DNA of 64,000 nucleotides, taken from NCBI GenBank assembly GCA_028280515.1, contig JANQLP010000026.1:25296-89295 (forward strand). Direction: 5' to 3'. A program made the translations under genes and the position numbers. A model generated the notes under the pieces. It made no database searches. It was not told where the DNA came from and was given only the letters and a program-made list of their open reading frames with translations. Positions 1 through 8,547 of the stretch are shown here, in pieces (position 1 is the first letter of the stretch; each line of letters opens with the position of its first letter). The stretch is from Hyphomicrobiales bacterium (GTDB taxonomy: Bacteria > Pseudomonadota > Alphaproteobacteria > Rhizobiales > Methyloligellaceae).

Positions 1-374
1 TGCTGCGCGGCATGATGCGGCGGCGGTTCGGCCGGGTGGTCAACATTGCCTCCATCAGCGGAATGATCGGCAACCCTGGACAGCCGAACTACGCGGCCGC
101 CAAGGCAGGCATGATCGGCATGACCAAGTCGCTCGCGCGCGAGGTGGCCACCCGCGGCATCACGGCCAATTGCATCGCGCCGGGGTTCATCGAAACGCCG
201 ATGACCGCCGTGCTGAACGAGAAACAGCTCGCAGCGATCCACACAGCCATTCCGACCAGCACGTTCGGAAAGCCGGACGACATCGCGGCAGCAGCGATAT
301 ATCTCGCTAGCAACGAAGCCAACTACGTGACCGGTCACACGCTTCACGTGAATGGCGGGATGATGATGGCGTAA
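1..374 (+). CDS. fabG: 3-oxoacyl-ACP reductase, C-terminal part
   Basis: This is the C-terminal part of a short-chain dehydrogenase; the N-terminal NAD(P)-binding half lies before the window. The Ser of NIASISG, the YAAAK active-site pair (YxxxK), the IAPGFIETPM segment and the C-terminal VTGHTLHVNGGMMMA are all typical of FabG. The enzyme reduces 3-oxoacyl-ACP with NADPH in fatty acid elongation. acpP and fabF follow on the same strand, the usual fab cluster, which separates it from other short-chain dehydrogenases. Confidence 0.95.
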   Translation, partial: LRGMMRRRFGRVVNIASISGMIGNPGQPNYAAAKAGMIGMTKSLAREVATRGITANCIAPGFIETPMTAVLNEKQLAAIHTAIPTSTFGKPDDIAAAAIYLASNEANYVTGHTLHVNGGMMMA

Positions 375-617
375 GGAAAACGGCAGAAAAAGCGTTTGGT
401 TTGCGGAGGAAACGGACGGATCACAGGCATTCTGGTCATCCCCAATAAAGTGTGATACGAAGCGGCCACTTTCCGGGGGGAGAGAAACTGCCGACCGTCC
501 ACAAATCCCGGACAATCAACCGCTTGGCTTGTGGCCAAAATTAGAGTATCGCAGCGTGAATTGGTGGCATTTGCCGGCAAATCGGGAGTTTGAGAACGAC
601 AATGGTGAGGCAATAAG

Positions 618-854
618 ATGAGTGACATTGCAGAACGCGTAAGCAAAATTGTCGTGGAGCATCTTGGTGTTGAGGCGGACAAAGTGTCCGAGAACGCCAG
701 CTTCATCGATGATCTCGGGGCCGACAGTCTGGACACTGTCGAACTGGTGATGGCCTTTGAAGAAGAGTTCGGTTGCGAGATTCCGGACGACGCCGCTGAA
801 ACCATCCTGACGGTCGGGGATGCCATCAAGTTTCTCGAGAAGAACAGCTCCTAG
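618..854 (+). CDS. acpP: Acyl carrier protein
   Basis: A 78-residue acidic protein of normal ACP length. The [18 protein letters not shown] core holds the DSL serine (about residue 37) that receives 4'-phosphopantetheine. It carries growing acyl chains in the cytosol for FabG and FabF, its neighbours on both sides. A GGTGAGG stretch shortly upstream of the ATG can serve as ribosome binding site. The roughly 240 bases between fabG and acpP probably hold its own promoter; no clear consensus was picked out there. Confidence 0.98.
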   Translation: MSDIAERVSKIVVEHLGVEADKVSENASFIDDLGADSLDTVELVMAFEEEFGCEIPDDAAETILTVGDAIKFLEKNSS

Positions 855-992
855 ATTCGCTCTCGGGATCGCCAATCCACCAAAGACACTGTAATTGTAG
901 CGGTGCGGGGCGACCTGCATCGGACCGGGCTGGCGGCTCTTCCTTCCGGCGAGCATTCGGGGCCGGACTCATAATCAGGCGTGCAATTGAAC

Positions 993-2258
993 ATGCGACG
1001 TGTCGTCATTACGGGATTGGGAATTGTGTCGCCTCTTGGCTGTGGGGTCGAGCACACATGGTCCCGGTTAAAGGCAGGCGGGAACGCGGCCAAGCGCATC
1101 GAGTCGTTCGACGTGTCGGACCTGTCCTGTCAGGTCGCCTGCGAAATACCGCGAGGCGACGGGTCCGACGGTACCTACAATCCTGACGACTGGATGGAGC
1201 CCAAGGAGCGCCGCAAAGTCGACGACTTCATCGTGTTTGCGATGGCTGCCGCCGATCAGGCGTTGAACGATGCCGACTGGCATCCCGAAACGAAAGAGGC
1301 GCAGGACCGTTCAGGCGTACTGATCGGATCCGGGATCGGCGGGCTTCAGGGCATCGAGCAAACGTCTCTTCTCATGGCGGAAAAAGGTCCGCGCCGCATA
1401 AGCCCCTTCTTCATTCCCGGCAGACTGATCAATCTCGCATCCGGTCAGGTGTCCATCCGGCATCAGCTCAAAGGGCCGAACCACTCGGTGGTAACGGCCT
1501 GTTCGACCGGCGCGCACGCCGTCGGCGATGCCGCGCGACTGATCGCGCTGGACGACGCGGATGTGATGGTCGCGGGCGGCACCGAGTCGCCGGTATGCCG
1601 GTTGTCGATCGCCGGCTTTGCCGCGTGCCGCGCGCTCTCGACGCATTTCAACGACGAGCCGCAGCGCGCGTCGCGGCCGTATGACGAGGACCGGGACGGT
1701 TTCGTCATGGGGGAGGGGGCCGGCATTGTCGTTCTGGAGGAACTCGAGCACGCGCGGGCGCGCGGTGCGAAGATCTACGGTGAGGTGGTCGGATACGGTC
1801 TGAGCGGTGACGCGTTTCACATTACTGCTCCTGAAGAGACGGGCGACGGCGCGATGCGCTGCATGCAGGCGGCGATCAAACGCGCCGGGCTGGAACCGTC
1901 TGACATCGACTACATCAATGCCCACGGCACCTCGACGCCGATGGGTGATGAAATCGAACTCGCGGCGGTGGAGCGGCTGTTCGGCAACGCTGCGGGCAAA
2001 CTCTCCATGTCGTCGACCAAGTCGGCGATCGGTCATCTGCTGGGCGCGGCGGGCGCGGTGGAGACCATCTTTTCGGTGCTTTCCATTCGCGACAATGTCG
2101 CGCCGCCGACCCTGAACCTTGACAATCCGTCCGTCGAGACGGTGATCGATCTGGTCCCGCATGAAGCGCGGGAGCGGCAGATCGATACGGTTCTCAGCAA
2201 CTCATTCGGATTTGGCGGGACCAACGCGTCCTTGATATTCAGGCGCATCGAGGCCTGA
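993..2258 (+). CDS. fabF: 3-oxoacyl-ACP synthase II
   Basis: A 421-residue condensing enzyme that extends acyl-ACP with malonyl-ACP. The catalytic triad is visible: Cys170 in VVTACSTGAHA, His in INAHGTSTPMGD and His in KSAIGHLLGAAG. The N-terminus MRRVVITGLGIVSPLG is canonical, so the ATG at 993 is preferred over an in-frame GTG at 981. It lies 138 bases downstream of acpP in the same direction, with mltG next, a common alphaproteobacterial order. Confidence 0.97.
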   Translation: MRRVVITGLGIVSPLGCGVEHTWSRLKAGGNAAKRIESFDVSDLSCQVACEIPRGDGSDGTYNPDDWMEPKERRKVDDFIVFAMAAADQALNDADWHPETKEAQDRSGVLIGSGIGGLQGIEQTSLLMAEKGPRRISPFFIPGRLINLASGQVSIRHQLKGPNHSVVTACSTGAHAVGDAARLIALDDADVMVAGGTESPVCRLSIAGFAACRALSTHFNDEPQRASRPYDEDRDGFVMGEGAGIVVLEELEHARARGAKIYGEVVGYGLSGDAFHITAPEETGDGAMRCMQAAIKRAGLEPSDIDYINAHGTSTPMGDEIELAAVERLFGNAAGKLSMSSTKSAIGHLLGAAGAVETIFSVLSIRDNVAPPTLNLDNPSVETVIDLVPHEARERQIDTVLSNSFGFGGTNASLIFRRIEA

Positions 2259-2355
2259 CCCTCGCAAATTTCTGATAGCATTCAGCGCCGCACAACCGTC
2301 CTTTCGCCATAATTGACGTGGAGTTTTCACGGTTGAAACGGGTATAAAATCAATC

Positions 2356-3900
2356 ATGTCGAATCATGGCGACTATCTCTATGGCAACGGCCCGAAAGAC
2401 GGGCTGAATGCCATGGCGGCCAACGACGATCTCAATGACGGTTTCCGGGCGCGCAGTCCTGCGGAGGCTTTGGAACCGGCGCGCGCACCGGAGCCCCCAA
2501 GCGGGCGCAAGCGGCGGCGCACGCATCCGTTCCTGATGCTGATCAACGGTGCGATGACGCTCGCCGTGGTCGCGTTTTTGGGTTTTCTGGGACTGGTCTA
2601 TTACGGCAAAAAGCAATTCGACGCGCCAGGTCCGCTCACCCACTCGACCGTTTTTGTGATTCCCAAGGGCGAAGGCCTTCGGGCAATTGCCGAGCGGCTG
2701 GAGCGCGAGAGCATCATTTCCGACCGCGTCACGTTTGTCGGCAGCGCCTACTATTTCAGTGTGCAGGGCGATCTGAAGGCCGGTGAATACGAGATCCGCA
2801 AACATGCGAGCATGCGTGACGTGTTGGACAAGCTGGTCGAGGGACGCGCGGTGCTGCACAAGGTCAGTATTCCGGAAGGCCTGACCAGCGAGCAGGTCGT
2901 GGCGCGGCTGAACGGCCACGAGATGCTCAAGGGCGAGATCAGGGCGATCCCCGCGGAAGGGTCCTTGCTGCCCGATACCTACAAGTTCTCGCGTCACATG
3001 ACGCGCCAGGACCTGATCGACCGCATGCAGGCGGAGCAACAGAAGTTTGTGACACGGCTCTGGAAAAGCCGTAAAGCGGGCCTGCCGATCTCAACCCCGC
3101 AGGAAGCCATCATTCTGGCGTCGATCGTCGAGAAAGAAACGGGTCGTGCGGATGAACGGGCGCGTATCGCGGGCGTCTTCGTCAACCGGTTGAACAAGGG
3201 CATGCCGCTGCAGTCCGACCCGACCGTGATCTACGGGCTGGTGGGCGGAAAAGGCAAGCTCGGGCGGGGGATTCTGAGAAGCGAACTGCAACGCGAAACA
3301 CCTTACAACACATACAAGGTCAGGGGATTGACTCCGACGCCTATTGCCAACCCGGGCAGAGCGGCCATCGAGGCGGTGCTCAACCCCGCAGAGACTACTG
3401 ACCTCTTCTTCGTTGCCGATGGCACTGGCGGTCATGCGTTTGCTCCGACGCTCGCGAAGCACAATCAGAACGTCGCCGTCTGGCGCAGAATCGAGCGCGA
3501 GCGGCGTCAAAAGGCAGAGGCGGAAGCGAAAGCGAAGGCGCTTGCTGCCGCAAACGCCGCCGCTGGCGAGCAGGCACCGGCGGGAACACCAGGTGCCGTG
3601 CAGGTGCCGGCCGGGACGCCGCAACAACCGGGACAGGCGGCGACGAATCCCACGGTTTCGGGCCTCGCTGCAGAATCGGCGCCCGGCGGTGTCGACAACA
3701 GCGTTCTCGAAGGTCTGAACATCAGGCTGCCCCAGCCGGGTGACCCCGCCGCCGTACCGACAGCACCACCTGCGGCCGCCCCGCCGGCTGCAGCCCCGGT
3801 CGCGTCTGCGCCAGCGGCGCCGGCACCATCAACTGCTGCGGCGGCCAATGTGGGTACGGCCGCTTCGATCCCGCTGCCCAAGCGAAAGCCCGGCCGGTAA
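2356..3900 (+). CDS. mltG: Endolytic murein transglycosylase MltG (YceG family)
   Basis: A 514-residue inner-membrane protein that cleaves nascent glycan strands to end peptidoglycan polymerisation. One membrane segment is near residues 58-80 after a basic stretch (GRKRRRTHPF). The LysM-like and YceG domains follow, with the catalytic Glu in ASIVEKETGRADERARI. The region QSDPTVIYGL and TPYNTYKVRGLTPTPIANPG is diagnostic. The last ~130 residues are a low-complexity Ala/Pro/Gln tail longer than in E. coli MltG. It follows fabF by about 97 bases. Confidence 0.96.
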   Translation: MSNHGDYLYGNGPKDGLNAMAANDDLNDGFRARSPAEALEPARAPEPPSGRKRRRTHPFLMLINGAMTLAVVAFLGFLGLVYYGKKQFDAPGPLTHSTVFVIPKGEGLRAIAERLERESIISDRVTFVGSAYYFSVQGDLKAGEYEIRKHASMRDVLDKLVEGRAVLHKVSIPEGLTSEQVVARLNGHEMLKGEIRAIPAEGSLLPDTYKFSRHMTRQDLIDRMQAEQQKFVTRLWKSRKAGLPISTPQEAIILASIVEKETGRADERARIAGVFVNRLNKGMPLQSDPTVIYGLVGGKGKLGRGILRSELQRETPYNTYKVRGLTPTPIANPGRAAIEAVLNPAETTDLFFVADGTGGHAFAPTLAKHNQNVAVWRRIERERRQKAEAEAKAKALAAANAAAGEQAPAGTPGAVQVPAGTPQQPGQAATNPTVSGLAAESAPGGVDNSVLEGLNIRLPQPGDPAAVPTAPPAAAPPAAAPVASAPAAPAPSTAAAANVGTAASIPLPKRKPGR

Positions 3901-4063
3901 TCCCGAAAACGCGCACTGCCCAAGGGCCGCGCTCGTCGGCTGGTGGCTTGTTGGCGGACCCGTCAACACGTACAGTTCGAGCGGATTCGGGTGAGTCGCG
4001 GGCAGGCGGCAAGGGCGCGCCGGCGCCCGCATTCATCGTCTGATCGGGGCAGGGGGACTATCA

Positions 4064-4951
4064 ATGCCGCTGATGAGCATGACCGGGTTTGGCCGCAGCG
4101 ATGGCCGCCACGGCCAGTACAGCTGGACATGGGAAATCCGGACCGTGAACGGTCGTGGTCTGGACATCCGGTTGCGCCTGCCACCGGGTCACGACACGCT
4201 CGAGCAGCCGATACGCGAGGCCTGCAAGTCCCGGCTTGCGCGCGGCAACTGCACCCTGGCACTGACGATGCAGCGCGACACGTCGGATGTCGTGGCGCGG
4301 CTCAACGAAGGTATGTTCCGCCAAGTCGCCGATGCGGCCGAAAGGGCGCGTGAGATCGCCAATGTGGCGCCGCCGACCCTCGACGGATTGCTGGCCATGC
4401 GGGGCGTCATCGAACTGGTCGAAGACGAGGAGGGCGAGGCGGAGATGCAGGCGCGCCTGGATGCGGTGCTGAGCAGCTTCGAGATGGCGGTGGACGCCGT
4501 CAAACAGGCGCGTCGGGACGAGGGCGGTCATCTGGGGGTGGCAATTGAAGCGCTGCTCACCGAAATCGAGACGCTTGTCGCGACGATTGAACGCGCGCCC
4601 GCGCGTGCGCCGGAGGCGATTGGAAAAAGGCTCCGCGAGCAGGTCGCGAAGCTCATGGAAGAACCGTCCGGCCTGGACGAACAGCGCTTGCACCAGGAGG
4701 CGGTCCTGCTTGCGGCGAAGGCGGACGTGGAGGAGGAGATCGCGCGGCTGAAAGCGCATATTGCGGCGGCCCGGGATCTGCTCAAGGCGGAAGAGCCGGT
4801 CGGGCGCCGTTTCGAATTTCTCGCGCAGGAGTTCAACAGGGAGGCGAACACGATTTGCTCGAAATCCAACGATACCGAAATCACCCAGGCCGGGCTTGCC
4901 CTGAAGGCCGCGATCGACCGCCTGCGCGAACAGGTGCAGAATATTGAGTAG
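4064..4951 (+). CDS. YicC-family endoribonuclease
   Basis: A 295-residue protein with the family N-terminus MSMTGFGRSDG and the C-terminal signature EFLAQEFNREANTICSKSNDTEIT, where acidic residues are expected to bind metal. E. coli YicC is an endoribonuclease involved in small-RNA turnover; that role is assumed by family here. A second ATG nine bases further in gives the conserved MSMTGFG start and is equally possible. The stop overlaps the start of gmk, so the two are probably translationally coupled. Confidence 0.93.
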   Translation: MPLMSMTGFGRSDGRHGQYSWTWEIRTVNGRGLDIRLRLPPGHDTLEQPIREACKSRLARGNCTLALTMQRDTSDVVARLNEGMFRQVADAAERAREIANVAPPTLDGLLAMRGVIELVEDEEGEAEMQARLDAVLSSFEMAVDAVKQARRDEGGHLGVAIEALLTEIETLVATIERAPARAPEAIGKRLREQVAKLMEEPSGLDEQRLHQEAVLLAAKADVEEEIARLKAHIAAARDLLKAEEPVGRRFEFLAQEFNREANTICSKSNDTEITQAGLALKAAIDRLREQVQNIE

Positions 4952-5588
4952 GGCAACGCCGAACATAGACAGGCGCGGTCTGATGCTCGTGCTCTCTTCG
5001 CCGTCCGGGGCGGGAAAGACGACGCTCTCGCGGAAGCTGCTCGAAGCGGAGCCCGGCATTGAGATGTCGGTGTCCGTCACCACGCGGCCGATGCGGCCCG
5101 GCGAGGTGGACGGCAAGGACTACATTTTCCGCAGCGAAGCGGACTTTGTCGACATGCGCGATGACAACGGACTGCTCGAGTGGGCGCGGGTTTTCGATAA
5201 CCTCTACGGGACTCCGAGAGAACCGGTCGAGCGTGCGCTTCGCGACGGCCAGGATGTGCTGTTCGATATCGATTGGCAGGGCACTCAGCAATTGCGCGAA
5301 AACATGGGTGACGATCTGGTCAGCGTCTTCATACTCCCGCCCTCCGCAGACGCACTGGCGGAACGGCTCAAGACACGGGCGCAGGACCCGCCGGAGGTCG
5401 TTGCAAACCGTATGAGCAAGGCGTCCGATGAGCTGAGTCACTGGGCCGAATACGATTACGTCATCGTCAATCACGATGTTGAGGACAGTCTGCAAGAGCT
5501 GCGCAGCATTCTTGCCGCGGAACGGATCAAGCGGACCCGCCGGAGCGGATTGACGGATTTTGTCAGGCAGCTTCAATCCGATCTCTAG
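4944..5588 (+). CDS. gmk: Guanylate kinase
   Basis: A 214-residue P-loop kinase converting GMP to GDP with ATP. The Walker A loop SSPSGAGKTT lies near residues 19-28, followed by the GMP-binding SVTTRPMRPGEVDGKDY segment. The start chosen is a TTG overlapping the end of the upstream gene; an ATG at 4983 would remove 13 residues just before the P-loop and is less likely because relatives have a short N-terminal extension. It converges with rsmA only 23 bases away. Confidence 0.95.
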   Translation: MSRATPNIDRRGLMLVLSSPSGAGKTTLSRKLLEAEPGIEMSVSVTTRPMRPGEVDGKDYIFRSEADFVDMRDDNGLLEWARVFDNLYGTPREPVERALRDGQDVLFDIDWQGTQQLRENMGDDLVSVFILPPSADALAERLKTRAQDPPEVVANRMSKASDELSHWAEYDYVIVNHDVEDSLQELRSILAAERIKRTRRSGLTDFVRQLQSDL

Positions 5589-5611
5589 CGCGGCCATGTA
5601 GAAGGCTGATA

Positions 5612-6463
5612 TTACGTGTTTTTTTCATGCCATGCGCGGCTGAGCGCGCAGAACTGCTCAACCGACAGGGCCTCCGCGCGCAGGGCAGCGTCTATGCCGG
5701 CGGCTTCAAGCAGTTCTTCGGGCACGGGCGTCACGCGCTTCAGGCTTTGCCGGAGCATCTTGCGGCGCTGGCCGAACGCGGCAGCGACGACCTGTTCAAG
5801 CGCGGCCCGCGATCCGGCATTTGCAGGTTCGGCGATGGGTACGAATTCCACGAGGCTCGATTCGACCTTCGGTGCGGGCGTGAAGGCACGCGGGGGAAGG
5901 GTCAGGACCGTCCGTGCCCGTGTACGCCACTGCGCCAGGATCGAAAGCCGTCCGTAGCTCTTGATGTTCGGTTCCGACACGATCCGCTGCGCGACTTCGC
6001 GCTGGAACATGAGCACCATCCGCTCGTACCACGGCGGCCATGGCTCGGCGCTCAGCCAGTGCACCAGCAATTCCGTGGACGCGCCGTAGGGCAGGTTGGC
6101 AACGATACGCGCCGGCGATGGCGCTACGGCTGAAAGGTCGGTCTCAAGCGCATCACCCTCGATGATTTTGAGCTGCCCGGGATAATGCTCGGAAATCTGC
6201 TGGAGAATGGGCAGGCAGCGCCGGTCGCGCTCGATGGCGGTTACGGTGGCGGCGCCCTCAAGGAGCAGGGCGCGCGTCAGACCCCCGGGACCCGCGCCGA
6301 CCTCGACGACGTTGACGCCCTCAAGTGGCCCCGCCGCCCGGGCGATACGGCGGGTCAGGTTCAGATCGAGGATGAAGTTCTGCCCAAGGCTCTTGCGCGC
6401 GGAGAGTCCATGCGCGCGGATCACCTCGCTCAATGTGGGAAGGCCGTCGGGCGTGCCGGTCAC
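5612..6463 (-). CDS. rsmA: 16S rRNA dimethyladenosine transferase
   Basis: A 283-residue SAM-dependent methyltransferase (KsgA) that dimethylates two adjacent adenines in the 3' helix of 16S rRNA during 30S assembly. The N-terminal [10 protein letters not shown], the SAM loop [16 protein letters not shown] and the catalytic [11 protein letters not shown] motif are present. The start is a GTG whose bases overlap the pdxA stop by four (GTGA), so translation is coupled. It is the last gene of the leftward lptF-lptG-lptD-surA-pdxA-rsmA series. Confidence 0.97.
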   Translation of the reverse strand: MTGTPDGLPTLSEVIRAHGLSARKSLGQNFILDLNLTRRIARAAGPLEGVNVVEVGAGPGGLTRALLLEGAATVTAIERDRRCLPILQQISEHYPGQLKIIEGDALETDLSAVAPSPARIVANLPYGASTELLVHWLSAEPWPPWYERMVLMFQREVAQRIVSEPNIKSYGRLSILAQWRTRARTVLTLPPRAFTPAPKVESSLVEFVPIAEPANAGSRAALEQVVAAAFGQRRKMLRQSLKRVTPVPEELLEAAGIDAALRAEALSVEQFCALSRAWHEKNT

Positions 6464-7497
6464 GTGGTTTCGAGCTGACGGCTCGCCATGGCGTCGGCAA
6501 GCCGTAGCGCTTCGATCAGGCTGCCCGGATGCGCCGTGCCGCTGCCAGCCAGGGCGTAGGCAGTCCCATGGTCCGGGCTGGTGCGAATGATCGGGAGCCC
6601 GAGGGTGGTGTTGACCGTCTTGTCGAACGCCAGCGTCTTGACCGGAATGAGCGCCTGATCGTGATACATCGCGACGATGGCGTCGTACCGTGCGCGGACG
6701 CGTTCCTGGAAAACCGCATCCGCGGACATCGGGCCCGTGACGTCGATGCCCTTCGCCTTCAGGGTGGTGACCGCTGGAGTGATGATGGACTGTTCCTCAC
6801 AGCCCAACGTGCCGTCTTCGCCCGCATGGGGGTTCAGTCCGGTTATCCCGATACGCGGCGCGGAGATGCCGAAGAACGTGTCGAAAGCGCGCACTGCGAT
6901 CTCCACTGTTTCGACGATGAGCGGTTCGTTCAGCGCTGTCGGTACATCCTTGAGCGGTATATGAACCGTGACCGGTATGACACGCAGCGCGCCGCTTGTG
7001 AGCAGCATGATGGGGCGCGGGACGTTCGCACCGTCCGCACACAACTGGGCCAGGAACTCCGTGTGGCCGGGATGGGAAAACCCTGAGTCCGACAGCAGTT
7101 TCTTGTTGATCGGGTTTGTCACGAGCGCGGGCGTGCGCCGGTCGCGCGTCCACTCAAAGCCCAATTCAATCGCCTTGATGATCGCCGGTGCGCTCGAGCT
7201 TTGCGGCATACCTGCCGCGACAGGGCCGGGCACTCTCAGGGGACAGACCGGAAGCGCGCGTGCAAAGTGTGCGCTTGCATCTTCGGGAGTGTCGGTCTCC
7301 TGGATCGGCACGTGCAAACCGAGCGCCTCGGCGCGTGTAGCAAACACATCGGGGTCGCCGATGGCCACAAATGGCGGCACGGCTGTTTTGGCCCGCTCCG
7401 CCCACGCCATAACCGTGCAATCGGGACCGATCCCTGCCGGATCGCCCATGGTGAGCGCGAGGGGAGGTGCTGCCGTTACTGAAGAGTGCGTGGGCAT
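6460..7497 (-). CDS. pdxA: 4-hydroxythreonine-4-phosphate dehydrogenase
   Basis: A 345-residue enzyme of pyridoxal 5'-phosphate synthesis that oxidises 4-phosphohydroxy-threonine with NAD. Family motifs include [11 protein letters not shown] at the N-terminus, the metal-binding [10 protein letters not shown] region, [13 protein letters not shown], and [37 protein letters not shown] in the C-terminal part. It lies between the surA-like gene (42 bases upstream) and rsmA (4-base overlap), the same arrangement as in many proteobacteria. Confidence 0.97.
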   Translation of the reverse strand: MPTHSSVTAAPPLALTMGDPAGIGPDCTVMAWAERAKTAVPPFVAIGDPDVFATRAEALGLHVPIQETDTPEDASAHFARALPVCPLRVPGPVAAGMPQSSSAPAIIKAIELGFEWTRDRRTPALVTNPINKKLLSDSGFSHPGHTEFLAQLCADGANVPRPIMLLTSGALRVIPVTVHIPLKDVPTALNEPLIVETVEIAVRAFDTFFGISAPRIGITGLNPHAGEDGTLGCEEQSIITPAVTTLKAKGIDVTGPMSADAVFQERVRARYDAIVAMYHDQALIPVKTLAFDKTVNTTLGLPIIRTSPDHGTAYALAGSGTAHPGSLIEALRLADAMASRQLETT

Positions 7498-7539
7498 GAC
7501 GTGCCGGGACCGGATTCACCGTTTTGGATCGACTGGCCC

Positions 7540-8490
7540 CTAGCGGTATTCCACGAACGCATCTTGACGCAAGTCCCTTAGATGTCGCCGCGCAAGAATA
7601 TTGTATTCCTGCGATATCAGTTTGGTGCGCACTTCGCGGCGCTGCTCGTCGTTGCGGGCCACGGAGCGACGCGCGCACACGGCGTAGAGTTCGATGCCGG
7701 AGGAGGTGATCGTCGGCGGCGTCATACGCCCGTCGTCGGTCGCAAGAAGGATCGCTCGCGTCGGTTGAACCAGTTGCTGGGCGGTTTTTCGGCCGACCGA
7801 TTTAACTGACGTTCTGCGTAAGCGCCCGACGACCTGCTCGATGTTGGTGCATGACGTGATGCGCCTGCGCAACTGCTCGGCCTCGACAAGGCGGTTGGCA
7901 ATTGTGCGCTGGTCTGGACTCTCGGGCAGTTCGAGCCGGACGCGCTGCAGCTGAAATTCGGTCGCCTTCTTTGTTCCCTCCGCGGGCTGTTCTTCCGACA
8001 AGGCCTCGTCGACCTGCGACGCATTGACGGAAACCTGACCCCGGAATTTCTGTTGCACGACGTTCCGCCAGGCGAGGCGTGCCCGAATTTGCTCTTTCAT
8101 GGTCGATCCGTTGACCCCGAGTTGGGCGAGGGACGCCAACAACTGGTCGCGGTTCATTTTGTTGGACTGGGCCACACGATCCAGAACCTGATTGATCTGG
8201 TCGTCGGAAACGACGACACCGTTCTTTGTGGCTTCCTGGGTCTGAATACGCTCCGCGACGAGGTCCTCGATGACCTGTTTGCGCAACGCCGCGGAGGGCT
8301 CCTTGCGTGCCGTAACCTTCAGCAACCGCATCCGCTGCGTGATGTCGTAGTTGGTGATCGGCTCGTCGTTCACCAGCGCGACAATCGATTGCTCGTTCTG
8401 CGCGCGTACGTCCGTCGCGGCGAGCAACGTTGCGCCAGCCAGAAGAAGGGCCATTGCGACCAGTCGTTTCAGGTGTGCTTCAAACGTCAT
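7540..8490 (-). CDS. surA: SurA-like periplasmic chaperone/peptidyl-prolyl isomerase
   Basis: A 316-residue exported protein with a signal peptide (hydrophobic LVAMALLLAGATLLAATDVRAQ) and a clear SurA N-terminal domain (IVALVNDEPITNYDI onward). SurA escorts unfolded outer-membrane proteins. Its place between lptD, a major SurA client, and pdxA matches the classical surA locus. The C-terminal half is short and I do not see a well-conserved parvulin active site, so isomerase activity is doubtful while the chaperone role is likely. Confidence 0.85.
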   Translation of the reverse strand: MTFEAHLKRLVAMALLLAGATLLAATDVRAQNEQSIVALVNDEPITNYDITQRMRLLKVTARKEPSAALRKQVIEDLVAERIQTQEATKNGVVVSDDQINQVLDRVAQSNKMNRDQLLASLAQLGVNGSTMKEQIRARLAWRNVVQQKFRGQVSVNASQVDEALSEEQPAEGTKKATEFQLQRVRLELPESPDQRTIANRLVEAEQLRRRITSCTNIEQVVGRLRRTSVKSVGRKTAQQLVQPTRAILLATDDGRMTPPTITSSGIELYAVCARRSVARNDEQRREVRTKLISQEYNILARRHLRDLRQDAFVEYR

Positions 8491-8547
8491 GATGCCTGAT
8501 CAACTCATTACCAGAGATCGAGTGCCTTTTGCCGCCGGGACTTTCCC

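Noticed and set aside
4061..5116. Long leftward frame (351 codons) opposite the yicC-type gene and gmk
   Set aside because: It is an antisense shadow of two well-supported genes; its protein is Arg/His-rich with no family features.
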